Under the pieces are notes generated by a model. That model saw only the letters and a program-made list of their open reading frames with translations, had not been told where the DNA came from and made no database searches. A program made the position numbers and the translations under genes. Shown here in pieces: positions 1 to 7,688 of a DNA stretch of 64,000 nt (position 1 is the stretch's first letter; each line of letters begins with the position of its first letter). The stretch is from Bog-473 sp963737745 (GTDB taxonomy: Bacteria; Actinomycetota; Acidimicrobiia; Acidimicrobiales; RAAP-2): the NCBI GenBank assembly GCA_963737745.1, contig CAVTTR010000012.1, positions 496,001 through 560,000 of the forward strand, read 5' to 3'.

Positions 1-140
1 TGACCAGCGTGCGGTCATCACCAACTTGTACATCGATCCCTAATGGATCCCCTGGATCTTCAGTCATCGACGAGACACTACCGAGAGTTCCGGTCCAGAG
101 TGAAAACCTGCTCCACCAGAACCTTTAGGTCTGAGATCGA

Positions 141-410
141 CTAAGCCCGGAGGTTACCTGGAGACTCCTGCCGGGTCCTGACTGCGGTGATCGCCGATAT
201 GAGAACGTACGTCGCCTCTTTGTTGCGGCTGGTGATCGGCGTGTCCATCGCCCTGAACCCGATGCCGGCACCTGTCGTCTCCGAGACGTCCACCCTGAAT
301 TGGTGTGGACTGATGCTTCCCGGCTCCACCTCGATCCATGCACCATCGACACAGATGGCCGTGATGTTGTCAATCTCGATGTCGGGGACCGGCTCGATAT
401 CTCTGCTCAC
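141..410 (-). CDS. hypothetical protein
   Basis: I do not recognise this protein. It would be about 89 residues from a GTG start. Its composition (alternating acidic and hydrophobic residues, few Arg/Pro runs) looks more like real protein than the other frames here. A segment near residues 20-60 reads as beta-strand-rich (ITAICVDGAWIEVEPGS, then FRVDVSETTGAGIGFRAMD). There is no clear Shine-Dalgarno sequence, no signal peptide and no membrane span. An ATG 57 bases upstream is an alternative start. The function is unknown, and a chance open frame remains possible. Confidence 0.3.
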   Translation of the reverse strand: MSRDIEPVPDIEIDNITAICVDGAWIEVEPGSISPHQFRVDVSETTGAGIGFRAMDTPITSRNKEATYVLISAITAVRTRQESPGNLRA

Positions 411-683
411 GATGTGAAATATACCTGGGGGCCTCGTCGAAGCCGCTCGCTGGTCGGGCGAGCACAAGGAAGGGGAGCGAGATCGACGGCTGAGACTGCG
501 ACTTCGCGTGCGACCAGGAGAACCAAGAGTTGAGCCAACTCAATCGTCTTGGAGACAGGGCCCAACCCGGCCGGGTTCCGCCGAGGTCCGCATACGCGTC
601 TGGTCGACTCTTGATGATGTCGACGGAACTGTCTCGTAGAACTGAGCGACGAGTAGCACTCAGGGGTCGTAGCCCGGGAGGAG

Positions 684-917
684 TCAGCCCAACTGGGCCA
701 GCGCTCCCATTCCCGCTCCAGATCCGACCTCTTCCATCTCGACCGCAAAGGCATCTCGACCAATCCCAAGACGAGAGGCGATGGCACCGCGAGCCTCGTC
801 CTCCGCGTCGAGAAGCCGTCGGGCTTGCGTGGTCAGGTTGCTGAGTTCGGGAATGCGAATGCTCCACCACTCCCCCTCCCTCTTGACCTCCGCCCTGAAG
901 TACTTCGTCCGAACCAC
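684..917 (-). CDS. HicB-like domain protein (orphan)
   Basis: This is a short protein of about 77 residues. Its N-terminus (VRTKYFRAEVKREGEWWSI, then RIPEL) and the following region (TQARRLLDAEDEARGAIASR) match the HicB-like partial RNase-H fold used by type II antitoxins. There, the strand pair reads the substrate-like motif and a helix follows. I chose the GTG at 917 because upstream residues in the same frame do not resemble the family. No HicA-type partner with the usual conserved His could be found directly upstream, so this may be a solo HicB-like protein. The C-terminus (EMEEVGSGAGMGALAQLG) carries no DNA-binding domain. A toxin-antitoxin role is inference from the fold only. Confidence 0.55.
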   Translation of the reverse strand: MVRTKYFRAEVKREGEWWSIRIPELSNLTTQARRLLDAEDEARGAIASRLGIGRDAFAVEMEEVGSGAGMGALAQLG

Positions 918-1223
918 CGCGCCATACTTGCACCAGTTTCCATGGGCGGCCAGTGGACAATGGGGGCTCCCGCCAACCAGCGGCGCATCACGTTGTCCGA
1001 GGTCGGTCAGGTCACCTGTCGCAGCGGCTGGCGCCAGATGCACTGCACCACCTGGCCATTCACTGGCTGGAAGCACTACCCCCGGGAAGGGTCGACCGGC
1101 CCGGAAAATTCATCTTCCCGTCGCCTCCGTGTCACCCACTACACCTCCGTGTCACCCGCTACAGATAGAAACCACCCCAAGACGTCATTGGGCTCGTTAC
1201 GGTGGAAGCTGTCCGGCGACTTC
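918..1223. other. intergenic stretch without a recognised gene
   Basis: I see no gene here on either strand apart from the tandem repeat at 1124-1163. It separates the HicB-like gene from the convergently oriented end of the L,D-transpeptidase gene. I looked for a HicA toxin frame and did not find one. Confidence 0.4.
1124..1163. repeat. 20-bp tandem direct repeat, two copies
   Basis: The unit CCTCCGTGTCACCCACTACA at 1124-1143 is immediately followed by a second copy at 1144-1163 that differs by a single A-to-G change. It lies in a gene-free stretch. A mobile-element end or a protein-binding site would both fit, but neither is shown. Confidence 0.7.
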
Positions 1224-1970
1224 CTACCCTGAGCCCGAAACGATATCGAGCGGCGTTCCGGGAGGGATCATCTCGAGTTGTGCCAAGTCCGCGTCATGCA
1301 GACGGATGCAACCATGCGAGATCGCCGCACCCGTCGTTCCAATAAGTGCATCGTCATAGGACGTAATAGGACCGTGGATGGCGACGATGGCATCACCCGA
1401 ATCTCCCCAATCCGAAATGGCATCGGAATGCGCCGAGGTGACAAGTACGAAGGGCCCATATCCCGGGTCCGGGGCCGCCGCATGCATAGTGATGAAGTAG
1501 TTGCCCGTGACGGTCGGGTCGTTTGCAGTGCCCACCCCGGCCGGGAAGTCCAGAATCTCTTGGCCGTTTTCGTACACGGCCAGATGTTCACTACTCAGGG
1601 TAAGAACCAGTCGGTACGGGGTCATCGATATGGTCACATCACTCGAAGGGATCCATGTGGTCGAACCATTTGGGCGTTGCGCCAGACGCACCTCGAACCA
1701 GCCTGGAACAGAATCAATGACCGGAAGAATCGATGGATAGCCATACCACGAGGCCGGAACCACAAGGTTCTGCGGACCACCCGGAGCGGCTGAACCGGAT
1801 GTGGCGCCATGGAGCGTTGCGACCAATGTTATTCCGCTGGGAATCGCGATACCGGCCGCTCGAGGACTCGCGGCGGGTACGACGACATGATGGGGAGCGC
1901 GCTCCGAATCGACGTGGGATGCATCGCATCCTCCCGCCACAGCCACGCTCAGTGCAATTGGGACACCCAA
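1224..1970 (-). CDS. L,D-transpeptidase (YkuD domain)
   Basis: This is a predicted exported enzyme that forms 3-3 cross-links in peptidoglycan or attaches proteins to it. The YkuD catalytic motif is complete near the C-terminus: AIHGPI supplies the first His, and ISHGCIRLHDAD supplies the Ser-His-Gly-Cys-Ile-Arg signature with the nucleophilic Cys at about residue 220. A hydrophobic N-terminal stretch followed by a Cys (ALSVAVAGGC) could be a signal or weak lipoprotein sequence. The middle (residues 60-110) is a beta-rich region of about 50 residues that I could not assign. The start is TTG with an upstream AGGA. No in-frame ATG or GTG lies before the preceding stop. Length fits a single-domain actinobacterial Ldt. 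Confidence 0.88.
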   Translation of the reverse strand: MGVPIALSVAVAGGCDASHVDSERAPHHVVVPAASPRAAGIAIPSGITLVATLHGATSGSAAPGGPQNLVVPASWYGYPSILPVIDSVPGWFEVRLAQRPNGSTTWIPSSDVTISMTPYRLVLTLSSEHLAVYENGQEILDFPAGVGTANDPTVTGNYFITMHAAAPDPGYGPFVLVTSAHSDAISDWGDSGDAIVAIHGPITSYDDALIGTTGAAISHGCIRLHDADLAQLEMIPPGTPLDIVSGSG

Positions 1971-2221
1971 ATCCTGTGAGCCCTTCGTCCACTCCAGAGT
2001 TTTATGGCGTAAAGCTACAGCGACTCCGGTGATTTATTTGGGCAGATTCTGGTCGAAATTGTGGGGTCACGAGTGACGAAATGCCCCCGAATCGTGACAA
2101 TATCGAAACGTCGTCGAGGGCATAACGACTGAGCGGCAGCGCGAGGGGCACCGCCCGGCCTTTATGAGCACAGTGCATTCTCAGGCCTACTCGCTACAAT
2201 TCGGATCCTTCCGATGAGGAT

Positions 2222-2259
2222 GCGAAATGGCCCCGCTCTCGCCGGCGGGGCCGTTTCGC
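2222..2259 (+). terminator. strong hairpin, terminator-like
   Basis: GGCCCCGC (2229-2236) pairs with GCGGGGCC (2245-2252). The stem is extended outward by CGAAA/TTTCG. It ends in a short T run (GTTTCG). It lies between two divergent genes, where a terminator would normally not be needed, so it may end a short unannotated transcript. Confidence 0.6.
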
Positions 2260-2396
2260 GCTCCACGCTGACACCTCTCCCATGTCACCGCTTCAGGACC
2301 GGCGCGTAGATCACTCCCCTTATCGTGTGAGGGCAAGGTAAACACCTCTGAGTCCTATTGTGCCGGGGATGTAGCACCTCCCTCTCTGTGATCATT

Positions 2397-2422
2397 GTTT
2401 GACCCTTACTCGCTATGGGTAG
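2397..2422 (+). promoter_or_regulatory. SigF/SigB-type promoter for the DUF6458 gene
   Basis: GTTT at 2397-2400, a 16-nt spacer, then GGGTAG at 2417-2422. This matches the actinobacterial general-stress/sporulation sigma consensus GTTT-N14-16-GGGTA. It sits 31 nt before the ATG. The paralogous cassette at 43.5-43.9 kb carries the same element with a 15-nt spacer, which makes chance less likely. Confidence 0.65.
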
Positions 2423-2453
2423 TTTCTTTGTAGCCACTTAAGGGAGGGAACCT

Positions 2454-2705
2454 ATGGCTGGTGGTGGATTAGTAACAAGCATCGTCGTCTTTGCGGTCGG
2501 AGCTGTCTTGCGATTCGCCCTTACGGTGAGTACCTATCAGCACGGCTTCAACATCCACACTGTCGGAGTCATATTGATGATCGTCGGTGCGGTTGGCGCT
2601 GTTTTGTCGCTGCTCGCCGTGTTCAGCACGGGCGTAGGCCGACACCAAACGGTCATCGAAGATGGGAGAGGGAACTTCGTACGCCGTGATGACACCTACA
2701 TCTAG
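2454..2705 (+). CDS. DUF6458-family small membrane protein
   Basis: This is an 83-residue protein with two membrane spans (about residues 5-25 and 35-57) separated by a short loop. It has a polar C-terminal tail ending RRDDTYI that follows VIEDGRGNFV. These features fit the DUF6458 family of small actinobacterial membrane proteins, whose biochemical role is unknown. A strong Shine-Dalgarno (GGGAGGGAACC) precedes the ATG. A SigF/SigB-type promoter lies upstream. The next gene is another small hydrophobic protein with its own ribosome site, and a UUCG hairpin closes the unit, so the two are probably co-transcribed in the stress regulon. A close paralog lies at 43691-43942. Confidence 0.85.
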   Translation: MAGGGLVTSIVVFAVGAVLRFALTVSTYQHGFNIHTVGVILMIVGAVGAVLSLLAVFSTGVGRHQTVIEDGRGNFVRRDDTYI

Positions 2706-2749
2706 GCCAGACGTATATCTACCTGAAGAACCCTCAAGAAAGGAATACT

Positions 2750-2926
2750 ATGTTGCTTCTATTAGCCTTGCTTATCGTGTTGCTATTCTTCGGAATAGGA
2801 TTTACCGCTCATTTTCTTTGGATCGTCGCCGCAGTGCTACTCGTGTCTGTGGCTGGTTGGCTTGGCCATGGGACGGGGCGAAACTGCCGGAAGGCATCAC
2901 TTCTATCGTTGGTAGAACGGTGGTAA
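2750..2926 (+). CDS. small hydrophobic stress protein, C-terminus frameshifted
   Basis: As written this encodes 58 residues: two closely spaced hydrophobic segments (MLLLLALLIVLLFFGIGF, then HFLWIVAAVLLV) and an unrelated tail. An extra T at about 2846 shifts the frame. Removing it restores a tail ending AGRHHFYRW that stops at 2915. That tail matches the paralog at 43516-43680, which ends SGRHHFYRW. The start has a good ribosome site (AAGAAAGG). It is the second gene of the DUF6458 cassette. Function is unknown; co-occurrence with DUF6458 and the upstream stress promoter suggest a general-stress membrane protein. The frameshift may be a sequencing error. Confidence 0.75.
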   Translation: MLLLLALLIVLLFFGIGFTAHFLWIVAAVLLVSVAGWLGHGTGRNCRKASLLSLVERW

Positions 2927-2950
2927 GGCAGTCGTAAGACCTAGTACTAG

Positions 2951-2976
2951 AACGGCCCCGCTTCGGCGGGGCCGTT
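2951..2976 (+). terminator. hairpin with UUCG loop after the stress cassette
   Basis: AACGGCCCCGC (2951-2961) and GCGGGGCCGTT (2966-2976) form a perfect 11-bp stem around TTCG. It lies between the stress cassette (plus strand) and the 3' end of the enoyl-CoA hydratase gene (minus strand), so it could terminate both. Confidence 0.8.
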
Positions 2977-2989
2977 GTAGTACCGTCAC

Positions 2990-3730
2990 TTAATCGTTCT
3001 TCAGCTTCGTCACCAATCCGGCCACGGCGTCGCGTGCCTGGGGGTCGGTGGCCCAATCGAAGGGCTCCGACAGCTCGGCGAAGCGCCTGGCATTTTCGAC
3101 GGCGATGGTGCGACTTATTCTCACCGTCTGCCGAACGGCCCACGGCGGGTTTTCGAGCAGTAGCCGGGCCAGTTCCTCAGCTCCGGCAAGGTGCTCACCC
3201 TCGTTGACGAGGCGGGTCACCATGCCCGAATCCCATGCTTGCTGGGCGCTGAACATACGGCCGGTCATCACGAGTTCATTGGCGATTGCACCGCCCCCGA
3301 GGCGAGGCACCAATCCGGCCATCGGAAGGCCTACCTTGATCTCGGTGACTTGGAACGTGGCGTCACGGCCCGCCACCAGATGATCGCAGCGCAACGCCAA
3401 GGAGAGGGCGTGACCCAGGCAGTACCCATGGACCGCCGCAATGATCGGCTTCCAGTTCGTGCAGGTCGTAAAGGCCTCAGCCTCGTTCACCCTTCCGGCG
3501 TTCGACCCTTCATCCATAGAGTGTTGTAGCCGATCGTTCACGTCACCGCCGCTCGAAAAGGACTTGCCCTGACCGAACACGATCGCCACCTGCGCGTCGT
3601 CATCGGCATCGAACCGTTCGAGCGCGACGACGAACGCCGCGAGATCTTCATCTCGTAGGGCATTGTGTTTCTCCCGTCTCTCGAATGAGAGATAGGCGAT
3701 TCCCTCACGCACCTCGTAGCCGACGGTCAT
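2990..3730 (-). CDS. enoyl-CoA hydratase/isomerase family protein
   Basis: This is a 246-residue crotonase-fold protein, the usual length for a single-domain family member. It is predicted to act on an acyl-CoA thioester in the cytoplasm, as in beta-oxidation. Visible family features: the N-terminal strand with FERREKHNALRDE (CoA-binding loop), the oxyanion-hole segment FGQGKSFSSGGDVNDR near residue 55, and the AAVHGYCLGHALSLALRCD helix at about residue 100, where the second oxyanion glycine lies. The ordinary catalytic Glu pair is not obvious in VGLPMAGLVPRLGGG, so isomerase or another crotonase reaction is possible. The substrate cannot be named. No operon partner is evident. Confidence 0.85.
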   Translation of the reverse strand: MTVGYEVREGIAYLSFERREKHNALRDEDLAAFVVALERFDADDDAQVAIVFGQGKSFSSGGDVNDRLQHSMDEGSNAGRVNEAEAFTTCTNWKPIIAAVHGYCLGHALSLALRCDHLVAGRDATFQVTEIKVGLPMAGLVPRLGGGAIANELVMTGRMFSAQQAWDSGMVTRLVNEGEHLAGAEELARLLLENPPWAVRQTVRISRTIAVENARRFAELSEPFDWATDPQARDAVAGLVTKLKND

Positions 3731-4061
3731 CTGGCTTTACCTCCCCTTTGGTCGGCTCGTACAGCTCATCCTACGGACGCCGAATCCATAGCTGGAGGTA
3801 TCTTGCAGCTTCCGCCGGAGGGCAGCAACTCACACCAGGCGACGTCTCGACCACTTCGGGGTCGATTTGCCCACGGGTCGGCGCTTGTAAGCCCGACCAC
3901 ACCGGAAGTCCTTCGTCCTGAACGTGGCCGTACCGCCCTCCACAGCGAATCCTGCCCGACAGGCGACCGAGTTCCCAGGGCCGTCTTTCCATCGCTAGCG
4001 TGAGCGGCGAGCACGCACAAATGCCGAACGATCCATTTTGGCTGACAGGAGAGACGATCGA

Positions 4062-4736
4062 ATGACATCCCCACCCGCTCGCAGACGAAGCCGTTTCATT
4101 GACCCGTCGATCGATCTCTACACGGCGGAACACTCCACCCCACCCGATGCTCTTCAGCGGGAGCTCCAGCACATCACACAGGAGAAGACGGGATCCGCCT
4201 CCGGGATGCAAATCGGTGACGACCAAGCGGTCCTGATCGAAATGCTGGTGCGTGCCATGCGAGCCAAGCATGCCGTGGAAATCGGCACATTCACGGGTTA
4301 TTCCGCTCTTGCCATCGCGCGTGGCCTTGGCCCCGATGGTCACCTGCTCTGCTGTGACGTCAGCGAGGAGTGGACGACGATCGCACGGGCGGCATGGGAA
4401 AAAGCGGAAGTGGCCGAACGAATAGAACTGCGCATCGGTCCCGGTTTAGAAACGCTTCAGTCCCTGACTCCGGAAGAACAGTTCGATTTCGCCTTTATCG
4501 ATGCTGACAAGACCGGCTACCCCGCCTACTACGAAGAGGTCTTGGCGCGCCTGCGCCCGGGAGGCGTCATCCTCCTTGACAACATGCTGCAGAACGGGCG
4601 AGTCGTGGACGACAGCATCGACGACCCCAGCGTTCAGGCCATTCGCTCTCTCAATAGCCATATCGCCAGTGATACGCGGGTGAAGGTCGTTCTTCTCCCG
4701 ATCGGGGACGGCGTCAGCTTCGTACAAAAGCTCTAA
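4062..4736 (+). CDS. class I O-methyltransferase (CCoAOMT-like)
   Basis: This is a predicted SAM- and divalent-metal-dependent O-methyltransferase acting on catechol-type hydroxyls. The SAM-binding motif is VEIGTFTGYSALAIARGL at about residue 75. The metal-binding region follows (FAFIDADKTGYPAYYEE), then the active-site segment LLDNMLQNGRV. These are the ordered hallmarks of the caffeoyl-CoA/catechol OMT family (Pfam Methyltransf_3). The ATG at 4062 was preferred over an upstream TTG because AGGAGAG sits 8 nt before it. About 224 residues is typical. It stands alone between converging genes, and the natural substrate is unknown. Confidence 0.87.
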   Translation: MTSPPARRRSRFIDPSIDLYTAEHSTPPDALQRELQHITQEKTGSASGMQIGDDQAVLIEMLVRAMRAKHAVEIGTFTGYSALAIARGLGPDGHLLCCDVSEEWTTIARAAWEKAEVAERIELRIGPGLETLQSLTPEEQFDFAFIDADKTGYPAYYEEVLARLRPGGVILLDNMLQNGRVVDDSIDDPSVQAIRSLNSHIASDTRVKVVLLPIGDGVSFVQKL

Positions 4737-4785
4737 CCAGCCGAGGCGGCCGACAGGGCCCGATCATCTCCCTGACACCTCCCCC

Positions 4786-6759
4786 TCAGGATGGCTGATG
4801 CACCAAGAGGACAGACACATTTGCGTGGGCAACGACAGAAGTGGCCACGCTACCCACCAGATGGCCTGCAATCCCGCCTGCTGTGCGAGAGCCCAAGACA
4901 ATGAGTCCCGCCTGACGCTCCTTGGCGGTCTGGACAATGCCCTCCCATGTCGGCGCCGCCTCAACCGCCATGCTTCGTGCATTGAATCCCGCCCGCTGCG
5001 CCAGCGAGGCCCCGTACGCTGCCGTTTCTTCGGCTGCCGCGCGTACTTCTCTTGCATTGTCGGCGTCGAAGTGGCGATTGTTCGTCGGCGTGAACCCAAC
5101 GTCAGCCGGCTGCCACACACAGACAACCAGCGCTTCTTGCCCCGCCACGAGCCGCTGCGCTGCTTGATCGATCGCATGCGCCGCGAGTTCGGAACCGTCA
5201 TAGGCAAAGAGCACGACACCCGGAGACGTCATGGGGAGCGCTTGAGCCGACGCGATGCGGTCCACGTTCTCAGTGGCGAGGGATATTGGGAGTGAGGACT
5301 CCGCCTCGGACCCCCCACGAACTCGAGCCAGTAGCTTCGGCGATTCCCAGGCAGGAGCCGCTCCGGCCAGGAAGCGGTCAAGGTCCGGGGTCTGAGGGCG
5401 TGCACCGCTCAGGGCGTAGATTGCGGCGCCAACAGCGCCCCCGCCCAACGCCAACCCCAGACCCACCCACAATGCCGTGCGGGTACCTGCATTGAGACTG
5501 CCGCCTGCGGTGGCGGCGAAATAGACGAAGATCGGCGCCACCATGAAAGCGGCCACCGCCCGCAGAAGTTCGACGATGGCAAAAACACGCTGGAGGTTGG
5601 CGGATGGCAACGAGAAGCCTGCGACGAAGAGCGCCGGGGCGACCGTGGCCCCAAGGCCCAGCCCTGTCAGTCCCGAGCCGACAAGGGTAAGGACCTGGCT
5701 CGAGGGTACCTCGATTCGAAAGACTGCAATGCCGGCCGCAAGCAGGACCATGCCGACCAATGGAAGGTAATGGATGGCCCGCCTCTGGATGACCACTCCG
5801 AGTGCCACGGCCGAGATCACCGCGCCGCCAACTTCGGGCAAATAGAGCAGTCCGATGTGAAACGGACTGTAACGCCCGGTCAGCACGCCAGCGGTGAGAG
5901 CGGTGGCCGATACCGATGCAGCAGCCGCGAAGAGCGCCACGGCAACGCCCGCTACAGGAATCGAACTGCTGAGCATCGTGCGGATCGTGAGGAGCGGCCT
6001 CTTGGCACGATATTGGTACACGACCAGGACGATGATGGTGGCCAGGCCTCCCAGGAGTGGCAGGATCGTCACAGGTTCGAGGAAGCCGTGACTTGTCAGT
6101 TCTGCGGCTCCGAAGAAGGCGGCCACACAACCCACAAGGGCCAGAACGATCGCCAGCACGTCGCGGGGCGAGTCAGGATTAGCGGGCGGTGCGTCGTCGA
6201 ACGTCAGAATGACCAGAATCAACGACGAGAGCGAGATGCCCGCGACGATCCAGAAGAGTGGTCGCCAGGCATGCGCCCCGGCCTGCAACCCACCTACAAA
6301 TGGACCGAGGGCAACAGCGCCGAAGATGCACATGTTCATGATGACGACCGTGTGGCGAAGTTTGCGCGCCGGATACCCGATCGCCAGTGGCGGGACAGCC
6401 GCGATCAGCAGCAGGCTGGTACAGAGACCCTGAATTATGTGTCCGGCGATGAACATCCCGGCATCCTGCGCGGTGGCCGCCAGAATCGAGCCGATGACGA
6501 GTAGGACCGCGTAGGCCAGCATCATCCGTCGCTGCGGAAAGTGCTGCGCAAATTGCACAGATAGCACCGTGCCTACCGCATAGGCGGCGTTGCCCAAACC
6601 CGAACTGAGACTCATGGTCTGCAAGCTCATGTGCAATTGCTTGGCAATAATCGGCGTCAACGGTCCCAGCGCCGCCGACAGGGCGAGGTAGGGAATCAGC
6701 GCGGTCATCACCATCGCCGCCACCGCGGTATAGCGACCAGCAAGGGGACCTTGGCGCAT
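4786..6759 (-). CDS. MFS transporter fused to a universal stress protein domain
   Basis: This is a 657-residue two-part protein. Residues 1 to about 460 form a DHA2-like major facilitator with around 14 hydrophobic segments, and motif-A-like and proline/glycine-rich helices (GPFVGGLQAG, TGLGLGATVAPALF). After a linker, residues of about 515-657 are a complete UspA domain. It starts GVVLFAYDGSELAAHAIDQA and ends with the nucleotide-binding loop (GSRTAGG followed by GSVATSV) and the terminal strand VSVLLVHQP. Fusion of an exporter to a cytoplasmic nucleotide sensor suggests energy- or stress-gated transport, which is inference. The start at 6759 has GGGGGA upstream. It is divergent from a TetR gene, its probable regulator. 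Confidence 0.86.
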   Translation of the reverse strand: MRQGPLAGRYTAVAAMVMTALIPYLALSAALGPLTPIIAKQLHMSLQTMSLSSGLGNAAYAVGTVLSVQFAQHFPQRRMMLAYAVLLVIGSILAATAQDAGMFIAGHIIQGLCTSLLLIAAVPPLAIGYPARKLRHTVVIMNMCIFGAVALGPFVGGLQAGAHAWRPLFWIVAGISLSSLILVILTFDDAPPANPDSPRDVLAIVLALVGCVAAFFGAAELTSHGFLEPVTILPLLGGLATIIVLVVYQYRAKRPLLTIRTMLSSSIPVAGVAVALFAAAASVSATALTAGVLTGRYSPFHIGLLYLPEVGGAVISAVALGVVIQRRAIHYLPLVGMVLLAAGIAVFRIEVPSSQVLTLVGSGLTGLGLGATVAPALFVAGFSLPSANLQRVFAIVELLRAVAAFMVAPIFVYFAATAGGSLNAGTRTALWVGLGLALGGGAVGAAIYALSGARPQTPDLDRFLAGAAPAWESPKLLARVRGGSEAESSLPISLATENVDRIASAQALPMTSPGVVLFAYDGSELAAHAIDQAAQRLVAGQEALVVCVWQPADVGFTPTNNRHFDADNAREVRAAAEETAAYGASLAQRAGFNARSMAVEAAPTWEGIVQTAKERQAGLIVLGSRTAGGIAGHLVGSVATSVVAHANVSVLLVHQPS

Positions 6760-7084
6760 CAATCCCCCACGTCGAGCAGAGCAAGGCGGCACTGAGCATG
6801 CCGGGCCATGGTCGAACCGGTTCGTTTCACACGTGCGTGGTGGGCCGTCCACTTCATGGTGCTGTGTGCGGTCGAGCGATTCCCGCCCTTAAGCGGAACG
6901 CATGGGAACGAACGACGCATCGGCCTCCTTGTAGTTTTGGGACTGACGTGAAATGGTTGACGAACAGGCAGCAAGGGTTCTATCAGCAATCGGAGAGACA
7001 TCTCCAGTTCGATGTGATCCAATCACATTTCCCTGGTAGAATGCAAGACAAGACGGACATGATAGTCCGGTTTAAGGCTTCGGC
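6760..7084. promoter_or_regulatory. divergent promoter region between MFS-Usp and tetR
   Basis: This 325-nt spacer has no gene. Near the tetR side it holds a perfect dyad (7012-7028), a TAGAAT -10-like hexamer at 7037-7042, and a second short dyad CGGAC-N6-GTCCG at 7054-7069. I see no clear promoter elements near the MFS-Usp start. Confidence 0.5.
7012..7028. promoter_or_regulatory. perfect dyad, candidate TetR operator
   Basis: ATGTGATCCAATCACAT is a perfect 7-bp inverted repeat around CCA. It overlaps the -35 region of a promoter whose -10 would be TAGAAT at 7037. Its position between a divergent transporter and a TetR gene is the classic arrangement for an autoregulated operator. Binding itself is inferred. 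Confidence 0.6.
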
Positions 7085-7666
7085 ATGGGGGTGGCGATGT
7101 CAAACGGTTTACTGCGCAAGGACGCCATGCGAAATCGTGAGGCGATCCTTGGTGCCGCTCGCAAGCTGTTTGCCGATTCGGCCGAAGTATCAATGTGTGA
7201 GGTGGCGCTTCAAGCCGGGGTAGGGCAAGCGACGCTGTATCGAAACTTTCCCGACCGCAGGGCGCTTGTGGCCGAAATACTGGGCGAGCATATCGATCGC
7301 ATCGCCCGACTCGCCCTTGCGTGCGAGGGTGACCCCAACGCCTTCTTCGTCCTGCTGCGACGGCTCGTAGATAGCGTGGTGGATCTCTATGCACTGGGTG
7401 AACTGGCGCGCGAAGACGCGTGCGTCGGTTCCCAGCTCGAGCGCGACAGGGAGCGCCTCGAAGAGATAATGCGACATCCTCTGAGCGAGGCAAAGGCCGC
7501 GGGATCGCTGCGGCGCGACGCCTCTCTCGAGGACGTGTTTTTGGTCCTCCTCATGGTGAGGGGCGCCATGTCAAGAGCAGAAGGCGCAGCTGCCCGCGCT
7601 GCTGCCGCCAGCCGCGTCCTCACCCTGGCGCTCGACGGCTTGGTGCCGCCGAACGCTCGGAACTGA
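7085..7666 (+). CDS. TetR/AcrR-family transcriptional regulator
   Basis: This is a 193-residue regulator. Residues of about 14-60 form the TetR helix-turn-helix: REAILGAARKLFAD, then CEVALQAGVGQATLYRNFPD, with the recognition-helix signature TLYRNFP. The rest is a helical ligand-binding domain with no recognisable ligand motif. It probably represses itself and the divergent MFS-Usp transporter through the dyad at 7012-7028. Two ATGs are possible (7085 and 7097). The first has AAGG at suitable spacing and the second follows GGGGTG. Inducer unknown. Confidence 0.88.
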   Translation: MGVAMSNGLLRKDAMRNREAILGAARKLFADSAEVSMCEVALQAGVGQATLYRNFPDRRALVAEILGEHIDRIARLALACEGDPNAFFVLLRRLVDSVVDLYALGELAREDACVGSQLERDRERLEEIMRHPLSEAKAAGSLRRDASLEDVFLVLLMVRGAMSRAEGAAARAAAASRVLTLALDGLVPPNARN

Positions 7667-7688
7667 GAGGGACCGGACTCGCCAACGA

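Noticed and set aside
918..1076. HicA toxin upstream of the HicB-like gene
   Set aside because: No frame contains the dsRBD-like core with the catalytic His.
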